DNA from: Tamlana sp. I1
GTDB lineage: Bacteria > Bacteroidota > Bacteroidia > Flavobacteriales > Flavobacteriaceae
DNA length: 64,000 nt
Reading direction: 5' to 3'
NCBI RefSeq assembly: GCF_015355625.1
Contig: NZ_JACLAF010000001.1
Span: forward strand, 62,001 to 126,000
The position numbers and the translations under genes are program-made. Positions 8,245 through 17,191 of the stretch are shown here, one piece after another. The notes under the pieces were generated by a model, which saw only the letters and a list, made by a program, of their open reading frames with translations, was not told the DNA's origin and made no database searches. How positions within the stretch are numbered: the first letter of the stretch is position 1; each line of letters starts with the position of its first letter.

Positions 8245-10217
8245 TGAGTAATGCACCAGATAAAACGATTGAAAAATCTTCTACCAACAATACTAAAGTT
8301 TGGTTAGAAGTAACCACTCTAAATATATTACCAGGAGAAGAGGTTCTTATTGAGTTAGAAAACAATGATGAAACAAAAGAAATACAAAAAGGAGAAAAGA
8401 AAATAAAGCTTTCATCTTATGTTGACCATTCAGGGAAATCATCTGTACTACTTTCTTCTGATGTTCCTAATGAGAATATCACTTCTGATCAAAATACAGG
8501 TGCATCACAACAAATAGCAATAACTAATATAGACGAAGCCAAATATATTAAAGAGGGCTGGTGGTCTATAGATGCCGCAGGAGAAAAACCGATTACCAGA
8601 GCAGTGCCAGGAATGCTTGTTTATTTTCATGTAAATACTACAATTTTAGATGGAGAAGTAGTCCATATAGAATTGTATGAAGACGATAATAATGAAAAAG
8701 AAGAAACAGGAACAGGCGATAAAGATGAGCATCAACCTTTGGTAAGTTCCGTGACTAAAGAACCTTCGACTCATGAAACTGTAACAGATGGAAAACTAGT
8801 TAAATCCATACGTTTAGATAATTTAGATGGATTAATTAAAAATGATGTAAATAAGCAGATAAAACTATATTTTAGGTGTAGTTATAATGATGAACATGTT
8901 GAGTTACCTACAACTCCAAAGGATTATTTGGTAGTAGGTACGTTGGTTATCGATCGTTATAAAATGCCAGGACTAAATGCATCGGGAACAGACATTGCGG
9001 ATGATCTTACTTATGGTACTGGAAACCCACAAAAAGAAATAATTTATACAGCACAACAGCTTATTGCATATAAAGATGCTTATGCCGTATCTGGGTTTAA
9101 TGAAGAAAAACATGGGATATTTATTAATAAAGAAGGTTTATATCCTAAATTACCTGACATTCAGAGACTACAAGAAGAAGAGGGCATAACAACAGCAGAT
9201 AATAACAAAGCATCATTACTTACAGAAAAAAATAAAATTGAAATAGATAAAACTTATGTAACTACCCAAAATCGTATAGATCCTTATTTACTTGTTAGAC
9301 AAAACGCAATAGAATTATTAGTAAATCAAAAAGCTAAGTATAATAAAAAAGAAATGTATGCGGTAAAAACAAGCAGCGATTATGAATCTGGAAAAGATCT
9401 TAAAGATTTTCATGAAGGAAAATCACCTTTAACAGGAAAATGGAGAGACGATGATTCTCTTTTTTGGAATTTTAAGAACACTGCCGAGTTATATTTCGCA
9501 AGAGGAGAATTACAAACGAACTTAGATGGAATGATTGAGAAATTTAAAAGCAATACAGGAGGCATCTATGAAAATGATATTCTAACTAAATATGTGAACA
9601 ATCATCCTAATACAGACGAATATTGTTTAGCTATTGAGGATTATTTAGCAGAGAGGTTAAAACAGGAGTTTGAAACCAATATTGGTGAAATTGAAGATAA
9701 ACAACCTTATTTTTTATATGAGGTAGGAGAAAAACCTGAATTTAAAAATTCTAAAGGAAATAGAAAAAACGTAGATAAGGACTTTTCTAAACCTAAATAT
9801 TCTTATGATAAAGGTTATTGGGATGCTACAAAGGGATTGACTATAGCATTAAATGATATTTGGGCAACCGAGGTAATATTAACTCAACTTAAAAATAAAG
9901 AAGAAAATTATACTATAAAATACCAAATAACCCTTTGGGATCATTTTGGACTAGACCTTCCCGATATGCGAAAAAGATTTAATAGTTATTTTAGTGTGAA
10001 AGAAGCTTTTATTTGTTGGTTTGTATTACAACATTTAAGAGGTTACAAACCTTTTGTAACTAAAATGACTTTTGAAAGAGAGTTTAAAGGTAATCTTAAT
10101 ACTGGAAAGTCAGAACGTATAAAACAAAGAGAAACTGAAGCATTGCAACGTAAAATAGCGGCAAAAAGAATGGAAGAATTACGACAAATAGGGCGTAGAA
10201 AACCAGGGGAAATGTGA
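8244..10217 (+). CDS. T6SS effector with DUF3289-like C-terminal toxin domain
   Basis: A 657-residue protein. Residues about 15-250 are two beta-rich Ig-like segments (VWLEVTTLNILPGEEVLIEL and YFHVNTTILDGEVVHIELYE), the kind of delivery region seen in the other effectors of this array. The C-terminal 150 residues resemble the DUF3289 family: KGLTIALNDIWATEVILTQL, ITLWDHFGLDLPDM, then CWFVLQHLRGYKPFVTKMTF. DUF3289 has no firmly known activity. The family call is from memory of its DHFGLD and GYKPF motifs. The protein lacks a signal peptide, as T6SS cargo does. Its position directly after the PAAR-like gene and 1 bp before a lipoprotein gene makes it the primary effector, with immunity provided downstream. 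Confidence 0.75.
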   Translation: MSNAPDKTIEKSSTNNTKVWLEVTTLNILPGEEVLIELENNDETKEIQKGEKKIKLSSYVDHSGKSSVLLSSDVPNENITSDQNTGASQQIAITNIDEAKYIKEGWWSIDAAGEKPITRAVPGMLVYFHVNTTILDGEVVHIELYEDDNNEKEETGTGDKDEHQPLVSSVTKEPSTHETVTDGKLVKSIRLDNLDGLIKNDVNKQIKLYFRCSYNDEHVELPTTPKDYLVVGTLVIDRYKMPGLNASGTDIADDLTYGTGNPQKEIIYTAQQLIAYKDAYAVSGFNEEKHGIFINKEGLYPKLPDIQRLQEEEGITTADNNKASLLTEKNKIEIDKTYVTTQNRIDPYLLVRQNAIELLVNQKAKYNKKEMYAVKTSSDYESGKDLKDFHEGKSPLTGKWRDDDSLFWNFKNTAELYFARGELQTNLDGMIEKFKSNTGGIYENDILTKYVNNHPNTDEYCLAIEDYLAERLKQEFETNIGEIEDKQPYFLYEVGEKPEFKNSKGNRKNVDKDFSKPKYSYDKGYWDATKGLTIALNDIWATEVILTQLKNKEENYTIKYQITLWDHFGLDLPDMRKRFNSYFSVKEAFICWFVLQHLRGYKPFVTKMTFEREFKGNLNTGKSERIKQRETEALQRKIAAKRMEELRQIGRRKPGEM

Positions 10218-10218
10218 T

Positions 10219-10731
10219 ATGAAAACAAAAATATTTATACAAGTATTATTTTTTTTGATTGTATGCAATTCATGTCATACATCAAAAGAGACTAAAGACA
10301 AACCTTTGAGATTTACTTATTTAAGTAAACATCTGGAGGATACCAATACTAGAGTCAAAGAAGTTGTATTAGTAGAAAATCCTTCCAAAAATTCCGATAG
10401 CTTGAAATTACAATTACTAAATTATCAAGAAAAATTTGGAAGACAGAAGATTAAAACAATAATAGAGAACAGAACTAAAAATTATACAATGCAGTTCTAT
10501 TATAAAACGACAAACACAACGCCTTTTATTAATGGAACAAAGCATCCAGACTTTTTAAGCAATATATATATATATGATTATGCGGATTCTGATTATTTAG
10601 GAACTATTTATTTTAAAAAGTGTGATAAATTGATCGATAAATGGGTTGGAGGTATATATATAGAAATACGAGATGATAAAGGAGGACTACTTAATGTGAA
10701 AAAATATTCTTTAATAAATGAATGTGAATAA
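10219..10731 (+). CDS. Lipoprotein, candidate immunity protein for the DUF3289-like effector
   Basis: A 170-residue protein with a short hydrophobic leader and a lipobox ending at Cys19 (VCNSC). It is probably exported and lipid-anchored in the periplasm or inner face of the outer membrane. It starts 1 bp after the effector stop. It is a paralogue of the next lipoprotein (10958-11476). Shared blocks are an early LRFTYLSK/IKFIYLDK strand, EVVLVENP/EVILIDNL and YTMQFYYKTT/YSMTFYKKTS, each with a following phenylalanine-isoleucine pair. Parallel duplication of toxin tail and lipoprotein supports the immunity role. A periplasmic location implies a toxin acting on the envelope. Confidence 0.7.
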   Translation: MKTKIFIQVLFFLIVCNSCHTSKETKDKPLRFTYLSKHLEDTNTRVKEVVLVENPSKNSDSLKLQLLNYQEKFGRQKIKTIIENRTKNYTMQFYYKTTNTTPFINGTKHPDFLSNIYIYDYADSDYLGTIYFKKCDKLIDKWVGGIYIEIRDDKGGLLNVKKYSLINECE

Positions 10732-10955
10732 AGATTGAGACGAGAAAAACAGAATATCACAGGACTATAAGACCTCTATATGACAAAATAACTTTTGAAG
10801 AAGAATTTAAATGTAATATCAACGAAGGTAGAGAAGAGCGTAGAGCGTATCTAAAAGCTAAAGAAGCAACTCTTAAAAAAGCAGAGATAGAAGTAAGAAA
10901 TAAACAGGCATTCAATAGAGCGACTAACCCATGGCCAATAGGACCAAAATTGTAA
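10728..10955 (+). pseudogene. Orphan C-terminal tail of a second DUF3289-like effector
   Basis: No full gene lies between the two paralogous lipoproteins, but one frame from 10728 to the TAA at 10953-10955 reads as a headless toxin tail. It contains RPLYDKITFEEEFKCNI followed by a charged helix and WPIGPKL. This aligns with the C-terminal 65 residues of the complete effector (YKPFVTKMTFEREFKGNL and a charged helix). There is no start codon or N-terminal region, so it cannot be made as a secreted effector. It is immediately followed by a lipoprotein paralogous to the immunity gene of the complete effector. It looks like what remains when a toxin tip is displaced by another. It could still serve as a recombination donor. 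Confidence 0.75.
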
Positions 10956-10957
10956 AG

Positions 10958-11476
10958 ATGAAGAAACATATTATCTTAATTATAGGATTAATATTATTTG
11001 GATGTAAAACAAAAAATCCCACCATAAAGTTTATTTATCTCGACAAATCGAGTGATAAGGTTTTTGATTCTGATAGAGGTAATTCTGGTTATGGAGAAGT
11101 CATACTCATAGATAATTTACCTACACAAAAGGATACAATATTATCTATTCAAAAAGCTTATTTTAATTCTAAAAATAAAATATGTTTATTAAGCGAAACT
11201 AAAGATTATTACAGTATGACGTTTTACAAAAAGACAAGCTGTACTGAGTATTTCATTGATAGAGAAAATGATTTTGGAGGATTTTCTAGAACAGTAATTT
11301 TTGAAGATTGTAAAAGTGATGAGTTATTTTCTTTTTATTACGAAAGAGATAAAAAAAATCCAAATTTATGGGTTGCTAATATGAAAGAAGAGTTGTTTGG
11401 TTATGAATATCATGACACCATTTACTGTGAGCTAAACCATAAAAAAGTAAAGTTACCAGATATGCCACAACACTAA
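10958..11476 (+). CDS. Lipoprotein, paralogous immunity protein for the orphan toxin tail
   Basis: A 172-residue lipoprotein. The start was set at MKKHIILIIGLILFGC because this gives a proper lipoprotein signal with lipobox ILFGC. An upstream in-frame ATG at 10931 would add nine residues and lies within the orphan tail. It is a paralogue of the lipoprotein at 10219-10731 by shared strand motifs. It begins 2 bp after the orphan tail stop. Keeping immunity after the loss of the toxin would protect against sibling strains that still deliver it. Inference: intact and probably functional. Confidence 0.7.
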   Translation: MKKHIILIIGLILFGCKTKNPTIKFIYLDKSSDKVFDSDRGNSGYGEVILIDNLPTQKDTILSIQKAYFNSKNKICLLSETKDYYSMTFYKKTSCTEYFIDRENDFGGFSRTVIFEDCKSDELFSFYYERDKKNPNLWVANMKEELFGYEYHDTIYCELNHKKVKLPDMPQH

Positions 11477-11495
11477 ATAAACCGAAACCGAATAA

Positions 11496-12737
11496 ATGTC
11501 TGAAAACAAAATTATAAAACTAAAAGCAACGGTAAGTTACGAAGGTTCCTCGCAAACAGCAATAGTAGATTTATTGCCTCGTCCAGATATAGAGATATTT
11601 GCAAATGACTCCCAACTTAATAGTAAGGATGAAACAACAGAAAGGTTTGTACGCATTACAACAGAACCTAGTATGCCTTATATTACTATTGCTAATAATT
11701 CGAGTGAAGATATTAAAGTTAGACTTAAAATTGATTATACTAAAGAGTCTGGAGGGAATATAGTTCGTAAGTGGTTAAATTATTATCCTGCTGAGGAAAA
11801 TGACACAGTTCAAACGCAAACAATAAAGCCACATGAAAATTGGAATGTTGATTTTGGAGACGATATACGTGGTGGTAAAGTAACTGTAGAATATATTACA
11901 GGAGTAGATGAATGGAATGAGGATAACATAGAAACTTTTGTTTTTTATCTACGAGGCTTAAATCCATCACAAGATGAGGTGGTGGCCTATATTGAAGAAC
12001 AAGGTTATGATAACCAATATTGGTTTTTAATTAGGCTAATTAGACATGAGTCGGGTACTGGAAATGATGATGTTTTCAGACATTTTAATCAGGGCACTGA
12101 TTTTACTATTGATGCTTTAGATGGCTTACCTAATTTAGGTTTGCCAAGAGGTTTCGGAATAGGTCAAATTGATAACTTTGGAAGGTTAGTTTCTGGATAT
12201 TCAATGTTGACAACCTCTCAAAGAGAAGAATTAGGGTTGATTGATGTAGAAAGAGGTGAGACCATTTTGGATGATGAAAATAGGACCATAGACTGGCAAG
12301 GGTATATTGTAGCATCTGATAATCAGGTTTGGAATTGGAAAGAAAATCTAGATACTGTTATTGAGTTTTTGAATATCAAAAAGCAAACCATCAATAATAA
12401 ATATAATCAATGGGTAAATATTGCAAATACTTGGAATAGAGCACATCCTCTTGATTTAGTTGAACAGTATGAAGACCAAGTAGAAGGTAGTATTACATTT
12501 AGTAGTATTGAAAGCTATATCGATGATATTTCTGAGACTATAAACGATTACTTTAATGATTCTGAAGATTATGATACAACCAAGTCTTTTATAGACGCTT
12601 GCTTAATAAGGTATTATAATGGTGGGTATTATCATAGGTTAAGAGTAAATGAAAATCAAAAACCCTATTGGGAAATAGACCGAGATTCAGAGCAATCAGG
12701 ATTTTATGTTCAGCATATTTGTAATCAAGATGAATAA
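11496..12737 (+). CDS. T6SS effector, lytic-transglycosylase-like
   Basis: A 413-residue protein without signal peptide. Residues 1-150 form a beta-rich Ig-like delivery region. From about 160 there is a lysozyme-fold signature: a helix YWFLIRLIRHESG, whose Glu fits the catalytic acid of lytic transglycosylases, followed about 25 residues later by GLPRGFGIGQIDNFG, matching the G-x-GQI/M core of that fold. The rest (about 250-400) is helical, ending in DACLIRYYNGGYYHRLRV, reminiscent of the A-xY-NGG element of soluble transglycosylases. Predicted activity is cleavage of peptidoglycan glycan strands in the target periplasm. It is followed by a lipoprotein gene that starts just after its stop. 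The fold assignment is from motifs only. Confidence 0.72.
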   Translation: MSENKIIKLKATVSYEGSSQTAIVDLLPRPDIEIFANDSQLNSKDETTERFVRITTEPSMPYITIANNSSEDIKVRLKIDYTKESGGNIVRKWLNYYPAEENDTVQTQTIKPHENWNVDFGDDIRGGKVTVEYITGVDEWNEDNIETFVFYLRGLNPSQDEVVAYIEEQGYDNQYWFLIRLIRHESGTGNDDVFRHFNQGTDFTIDALDGLPNLGLPRGFGIGQIDNFGRLVSGYSMLTTSQREELGLIDVERGETILDDENRTIDWQGYIVASDNQVWNWKENLDTVIEFLNIKKQTINNKYNQWVNIANTWNRAHPLDLVEQYEDQVEGSITFSSIESYIDDISETINDYFNDSEDYDTTKSFIDACLIRYYNGGYYHRLRVNENQKPYWEIDRDSEQSGFYVQHICNQDE

Positions 12738-12747
12738 ACCTATAGTT

Positions 12748-13461
12748 ATGAAAAATCTTTTATATTACATATTCTTAATCACTTTATTAAGTTGTAATAC
12801 AGTTGGTAAAAAAAATATTGAGATCTTAGTAGAAAATAATGATACTTTAATTTCTCAAACAACTTCGGGGTCAAATAAACCTGAGTTAAAAAATATAGAC
12901 AGTTTAATATGGAGAGATAAGACCGTTAAAATTTTTGCCCAACATAAAATAATTGAAGAAGGAGAAGAGCAGCTTATTATTACTAATCAAAATAAGGATA
13001 CCTTATTGATATTTAATCATGAAGACGGCGGTAGATTAACATTTCCATTTATTTTAAAAAACAACAATCAATTATTTTTAATTTTTTTTGAATTTTGGCC
13101 AGGTAGTGGTTTTTTAAGCAAAAAAAGATTTTACCATTTGAGTAGCGACGGGAAATCAGTTAATACAATTCAAATAATAAACCATTCTAATCTTTTAAAA
13201 AAAGTACAACAAAAGTTTTCTATTAAAGATAGTATTTATACCAGAAAAGGTGAATTTTATAAAGATTTTGCATTTGATAAAACAATCTTTATTCAAGACG
13301 CAAATTTACCTTTTTCTTTTAGTTTATTTAATTATACAAATGATAGTTTAAATAGAGGGTTGGCAGGTTACAAATTAGTTAAAGGCAAATATCTATTTGT
13401 AAAAGAACAAGGAACATATAAACTCGTTGTTGGTGATTTAGAATTAACCGACCCTCAATAG
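12748..13461 (+). CDS. Lipoprotein, candidate immunity protein for the transglycosylase-like effector
   Basis: A 237-residue protein starting MKNLLYYIFLITLLSC, a short lipoprotein signal with Cys16. In-frame ATGs at 12706 and 12730 lie within or across the end of the preceding effector and would bury the signal, so the start at 12748 is preferred. The mature part is Asp/Asn/Lys rich with a beta-propeller-like or beta-sandwich look (TLLIFNHEDGGRLTFPFIL) and carries no catalytic motif. Position directly behind a peptidoglycan-targeting effector and a periplasmic lipid anchor suggest it blocks the transglycosylase. It shows no similarity to the DUF3289 immunity pair. Confidence 0.62.
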   Translation: MKNLLYYIFLITLLSCNTVGKKNIEILVENNDTLISQTTSGSNKPELKNIDSLIWRDKTVKIFAQHKIIEEGEEQLIITNQNKDTLLIFNHEDGGRLTFPFILKNNNQLFLIFFEFWPGSGFLSKKRFYHLSSDGKSVNTIQIINHSNLLKKVQQKFSIKDSIYTRKGEFYKDFAFDKTIFIQDANLPFSFSLFNYTNDSLNRGLAGYKLVKGKYLFVKEQGTYKLVVGDLELTDPQ

Positions 13462-13569
13462 GTCTATCTTAATCTAAGACATCTATTGCTAACATGAATA
13501 TTTTATAACAATGGTTCTAAAAAACAAAATCAGCATTTTATATACAGGAGCGATTAATTATGACAACCA

Positions 13570-14198
13570 ATGTATAAACAAAGAACAGTTTTATTAATAA
13601 TATCATCGCTATTAGTTTCTTGTAGCAACTCAAAGAAAGTAAGCGCTCAAAGAGATTTAAGTAGTCGAAAAAATGATACAATATACGTTTACAAGGATAG
13701 TAATCAATTAACAACACTGTTAAATAATACAATTGGCGATTGTGAGACTTGTTATGTGTATGAAACGGTATTACTGTTAAATAAAAAAATAACATTTATT
13801 ATTTCTCTTGAGGTGATTAGCAATGGTAAAAGGTTTGATAAATTATTTTCTGTCAAGACGAAGACTATAGCTGATGAGCATATTATCGAACTAAAAAGAA
13901 AATCAACATATATTAATAGGATTCTGTTAAAAATCACTGATGCTAAAAAATATTTGAGAATCAATTCGTTCATTACTTATCAAAATGAATCTTATAAGAA
14001 AAACTGGGAGAAAATGATTTCGAGCATGTTCCAGCAGTAAAAATATGTACGGTTTCCAATTATAATGATGTCATTAAAGATACCCTAAACACGCTCACTC
14101 ATCCTATATTTAATAAATCTGAAGAAGAAGAAAGCAATTGTGTATACTGTGAAAATAAAAGTAACGATTTTAAAAAATGTATAGAAAACATCAAATAA
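13570..14198 (+). pseudogene. Lipoprotein gene broken by a one-base slip in an A run
   Basis: The first 156 codons (from 13570) encode a lipoprotein signal (LLIISSLLVSC) and a mature part, then run out of frame to a stop at 14038-14040. Adding one A to the AAAAA run at about 13999-14003 restores a frame that continues with ENDFEHVPAVKICTVSNY to a TAA at 14196-14198. That stop lies 1 bp before the M23 effector start. The restored tail includes a C-x2-C pair and a third Cys, while the first frame has another C-x2-C (IGDCETC). The gene is either a true frameshift, a phase-variable allele or a sequencing slip. It lacks a recognisable toxin partner upstream; it may be immunity left after toxin loss. 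Confidence 0.7.
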
Positions 14199-14199
14199 T

Positions 14200-16347
14200 A
14201 TGGTAATGGGAGATCTTAACATTAAAATATTACAGAAAAACCCAGCTACCTATGCCGAGAGGGTTGCTCAGCTAGAAAAGCAAGCCCGTACAGGAACAGG
14301 TAATTTCACTACTTTGGTAAATAATGGAACTACTGATGTAGAAACAAAAGCAAAAAACAAGATTAAAACTTTCGAAACAAAGACAAAAATTATAATTCCA
14401 GACGATGTAGTCACGTATACCGTAAAACTAGACGGAGACTATGAAGATACTCTAGATAAAGACCTAGGGATGGTTAAATTTTGTTTTTGGCTGCAAGACA
14501 AAGATAAAAAAGATGTAAAGTTAGAACTTGGTGTTGGCAAGGCCGTCAAAACCCAAAAGGCTTCACGTAATGCGATACAAATTGTAAAAAAAGGAAACAA
14601 GGCTTCCACCGGATACCAATCTGATTTTTTAGAAATAAAAGCAGGTGAGAATTTTACTAAGAATGTAGCAGACCACAGTTATTATTATGCCATTATAACT
14701 GTAGACAAGGAAAAGAAAGAAGTTAAACTACAGGTGAAATTCTCCAAATGGATGGACACCTATAAAATACGTGTAGAGTCCTACTTATTAGGCGATCCTA
14801 TAAAAGGCGATGGAGCAGCGACTACGCTCTCACGTACTGTGCAGGCAAATCCAGAGCTCGTTGAGAGTTATTGGCTTAATGCAGAAGGTAAAAAGATTCT
14901 ACAAACAGGCTTTGTTCAAGATGTTTATTTGTACCTAAAAACACTAGGGCTAAACAATAAGGAATTAGAAGTAAATGTTTATGATAAAGACTATTACCCT
15001 ACACCTCTCGAACCCGCTATTTTTTATGGGAGTACTCCGCAAGACGATCTTATTGTATGGGAAAATAATACCATAAAAATAGAAGATCGAAACACCATAA
15101 AACAATTTAAAGTAGGCGATAAAGAACGGTATGAGAATGCTGCTGCAGACGAGGATGGGGAATACAAAACTTGGTATGATACTGCGATTTCTCAAGATAA
15201 CTTTTTTACTATAATTGATTCAACCGAAAAAAACAATGAAGACCTAGAGTTATACATCCATTTTCCCGATTGGAAAACCCTAAAACTACCTGAAGATAAT
15301 GCGTATGCCAATTTAAAACTGACTACCAAAGAGCTTATTTCTAATGCCTTTTTTGCAGAAATAGAGAAGGAAGAAGTACAAGCCGATGCACCCAAAATTA
15401 AAGATAAAAAAACAGGAGATACCAGGCTGTCTCCAAAAGCCAAGGTAAACTATTATAAAAAAATAGACAATGGTGTGCTGGGGCAAAAAGTAAACCTTGT
15501 AGCAGCCTGTGCTAATCTGGAAGGCAAAAAAGTAAGCTTTCAAGTGTTTGATAAAACAGGATTGTTAGGAGAAAAAGATGAAGCCCTACATTTTATATAT
15601 GAAGAAACCCCTGTTTGCCGTATAGAGGCCAAGGTTACTGAAGGTTTTGCCGTTGCAGAGATAAAATTACTAAAGGATAACACAGAAGAAGGCTTAAAAA
15701 AATGGAAAAACATTTTAAGAGAAGATTCCAACTCTTATAAAACAGCACAATTATATCTAAAAGTAGAAGCAAAAGAGAATGTATTTATTGTAAAAAGTAA
15801 AGGCGAGTTTTTAAAAGATAGCGCATTCAAGCTAGAAGCTTGCAAATGGCATGATCCATTAGATGCTATGGCATATAGAGGTTGGTATGGTGTTGGAGCA
15901 GATAAATGGCACCCTGAAAGAAGTGAATACTTGCCGTCTACAATATATAGAGGAAGTGGTAAGCACGAAGGGTTAGATTTATATGCACCAGTAGGTACTA
16001 CTGTTTATGCTTGTATGGATGGAGAAGTTTATATGAATTATAAATCGGATACTTATGGTAACACATTTGGAATAAAAGCAAATTATTATGGTAACACATA
16101 TTATTTTTTCTATGCACATTTAAGAGACCCTGCTCTTTTTAACAAAAAAATGAAGGTGAAGGCAGGAGATGTTATTGGATATGCAGGTATTACAGGAAAC
16201 GCAAGTACTCAGTCTAGAAAAAATCACCTGCATTTTGAGGTAAGAAATATAGATACTAAAACAGGAGGACGATTAGCTGTTTTAGCAACAATACCAGAAA
16301 TTGAAGAAAATTTAGATAAAACACCTTTAGAAAGCACACAACCTTAA
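14200..16347 (+). CDS. T6SS effector, M23-family peptidoglycan endopeptidase
   Basis: A 715-residue protein without signal peptide. Residues 1-560 are a multi-domain beta-rich delivery region, including KKVSFQVFDKTGLLGEKDEA near 447-466. The C-terminus is a complete M23 domain: KHEGLDLYAPVGTTVYA (zinc ligands His589 and Asp593), a YAHL motif, KVKAGDVIGYAGITG and HLHFEV (His676 catalytic, His678 zinc ligand). M23 enzymes cut peptide cross-links of peptidoglycan. A short LysM-like function is not evident. ATG at 14200 or 14206 could be the start. It is followed after 11 bp by a lipoprotein gene. A 156-bp stretch (15514-15669) recurs at 17198-17353 at the head of the next toxin module. Confidence 0.85.
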   Translation: MVMGDLNIKILQKNPATYAERVAQLEKQARTGTGNFTTLVNNGTTDVETKAKNKIKTFETKTKIIIPDDVVTYTVKLDGDYEDTLDKDLGMVKFCFWLQDKDKKDVKLELGVGKAVKTQKASRNAIQIVKKGNKASTGYQSDFLEIKAGENFTKNVADHSYYYAIITVDKEKKEVKLQVKFSKWMDTYKIRVESYLLGDPIKGDGAATTLSRTVQANPELVESYWLNAEGKKILQTGFVQDVYLYLKTLGLNNKELEVNVYDKDYYPTPLEPAIFYGSTPQDDLIVWENNTIKIEDRNTIKQFKVGDKERYENAAADEDGEYKTWYDTAISQDNFFTIIDSTEKNNEDLELYIHFPDWKTLKLPEDNAYANLKLTTKELISNAFFAEIEKEEVQADAPKIKDKKTGDTRLSPKAKVNYYKKIDNGVLGQKVNLVAACANLEGKKVSFQVFDKTGLLGEKDEALHFIYEETPVCRIEAKVTEGFAVAEIKLLKDNTEEGLKKWKNILREDSNSYKTAQLYLKVEAKENVFIVKSKGEFLKDSAFKLEACKWHDPLDAMAYRGWYGVGADKWHPERSEYLPSTIYRGSGKHEGLDLYAPVGTTVYACMDGEVYMNYKSDTYGNTFGIKANYYGNTYYFFYAHLRDPALFNKKMKVKAGDVIGYAGITGNASTQSRKNHLHFEVRNIDTKTGGRLAVLATIPEIEENLDKTPLESTQP
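15514..15669 (+). repeat. 156-bp direct repeat, copy 1 (within the M23 effector)
   Basis: This coding stretch lies just before the M23 toxin domain and matches 17198-17353 base for base over the same length at roughly 85-90 % identity by eye, in the same frame. It encodes a conserved linker domain containing SFQVFDK and FIYEETPVCR. It is the likely crossover site for exchanging C-terminal toxin tips. Confidence 0.85.
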
Positions 16348-16358
16348 AAATATTTCAG

Positions 16359-17171
16359 ATGAGGATATTATTTATATTACTATTATTTGTTTTTTCGTGT
16401 AAGGAAAATAAAAAACAAGAAGAGAGAGTAGCAAAAAAACAGATAGAAGACAAATTAATAAAAACTAAAGACTCTTTGTCTAGGGTTGAATATGAAAGTA
16501 AGATAAAAGTTAAAGTGATAAGTGATACTTTCATACTAGAAAATAAATTTTTGCGAAAGACTAAGTATATAAAAACTCCAAAAGAAATATCTAATCTAAT
16601 AAAAGGAGCTTCAGAGACCTTTATTGTTGATGTTGTTGGCAATAATGGTTTAAGATACATTACAAGAGTTGAAGATATCCAAGAAGGGAAAAAACCAATC
16701 ATAGAATACTGGATAACAAAGGATTTAGAAATAATACGTTCTTATAGGACAAACGCTTATTCCTATATTTTCGGGTTTTTAAATATAGACAATGATACTG
16801 AGTTAGAATATATCCGCATTGATGGAGAAGAAATTGTTGATTATGTTTTGTGTGATGTAAATAATTTAAGGGAAAAAGAATTATTTTACTTTTTGCCAGT
16901 CATAGAGTATGACGGTAATTATTATTTGGGTTATCAACATTTAATAGAGGACATTATATATAAAAAAGAGAAAAATAATATTGTTTTTAAATGTATTGAA
17001 AATTATACGTTTATTAATGATGATAGAGAAGGAAGGTATCCCAAATGGCAAAAACAATTACCTGTGTTATTGTTTAAAGGTAATAAAGAAAGTTTCTATA
17101 AAATTGAAGATTTAAAAAGCTTCCAGTTTTATAAAATTGAAGATTTAAGAAATAAGGTTTTACAACGTTAA
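16359..17171 (+). CDS. Lipoprotein, candidate immunity protein for the M23 effector
   Basis: A 270-residue protein with a clear lipoprotein leader (ILFILLLFVFSC, Cys14). The mature part has a charged coiled-coil-like linker (residues 15-55) and then a beta-rich domain with WITKDLEIIRSYRTNAYSYI, ending in a repeated KIEDL--FQFYKIEDL tail. No SH3 domain is visible, unlike the two lipoproteins after the orphan peptidase pieces. It lies 11 bp after the M23 effector. A direct duplication of the FYKIEDL segment near the C-terminus (17096-17150) is visible. The function is inferred from position and location. Confidence 0.62.
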   Translation: MRILFILLLFVFSCKENKKQEERVAKKQIEDKLIKTKDSLSRVEYESKIKVKVISDTFILENKFLRKTKYIKTPKEISNLIKGASETFIVDVVGNNGLRYITRVEDIQEGKKPIIEYWITKDLEIIRSYRTNAYSYIFGFLNIDNDTELEYIRIDGEEIVDYVLCDVNNLREKELFYFLPVIEYDGNYYLGYQHLIEDIIYKKEKNNIVFKCIENYTFINDDREGRYPKWQKQLPVLLFKGNKESFYKIEDLKSFQFYKIEDLRNKVLQR

Positions 17172-17191
17172 AAGAGCGATTTATAGCCTAA

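Noticed and set aside
10757-10969. A minus-strand open frame of 70 codons across the orphan toxin tail
   Set aside because: It is antisense to a plus-strand stretch that aligns with the C-terminus of the complete effector, so it is a shadow.
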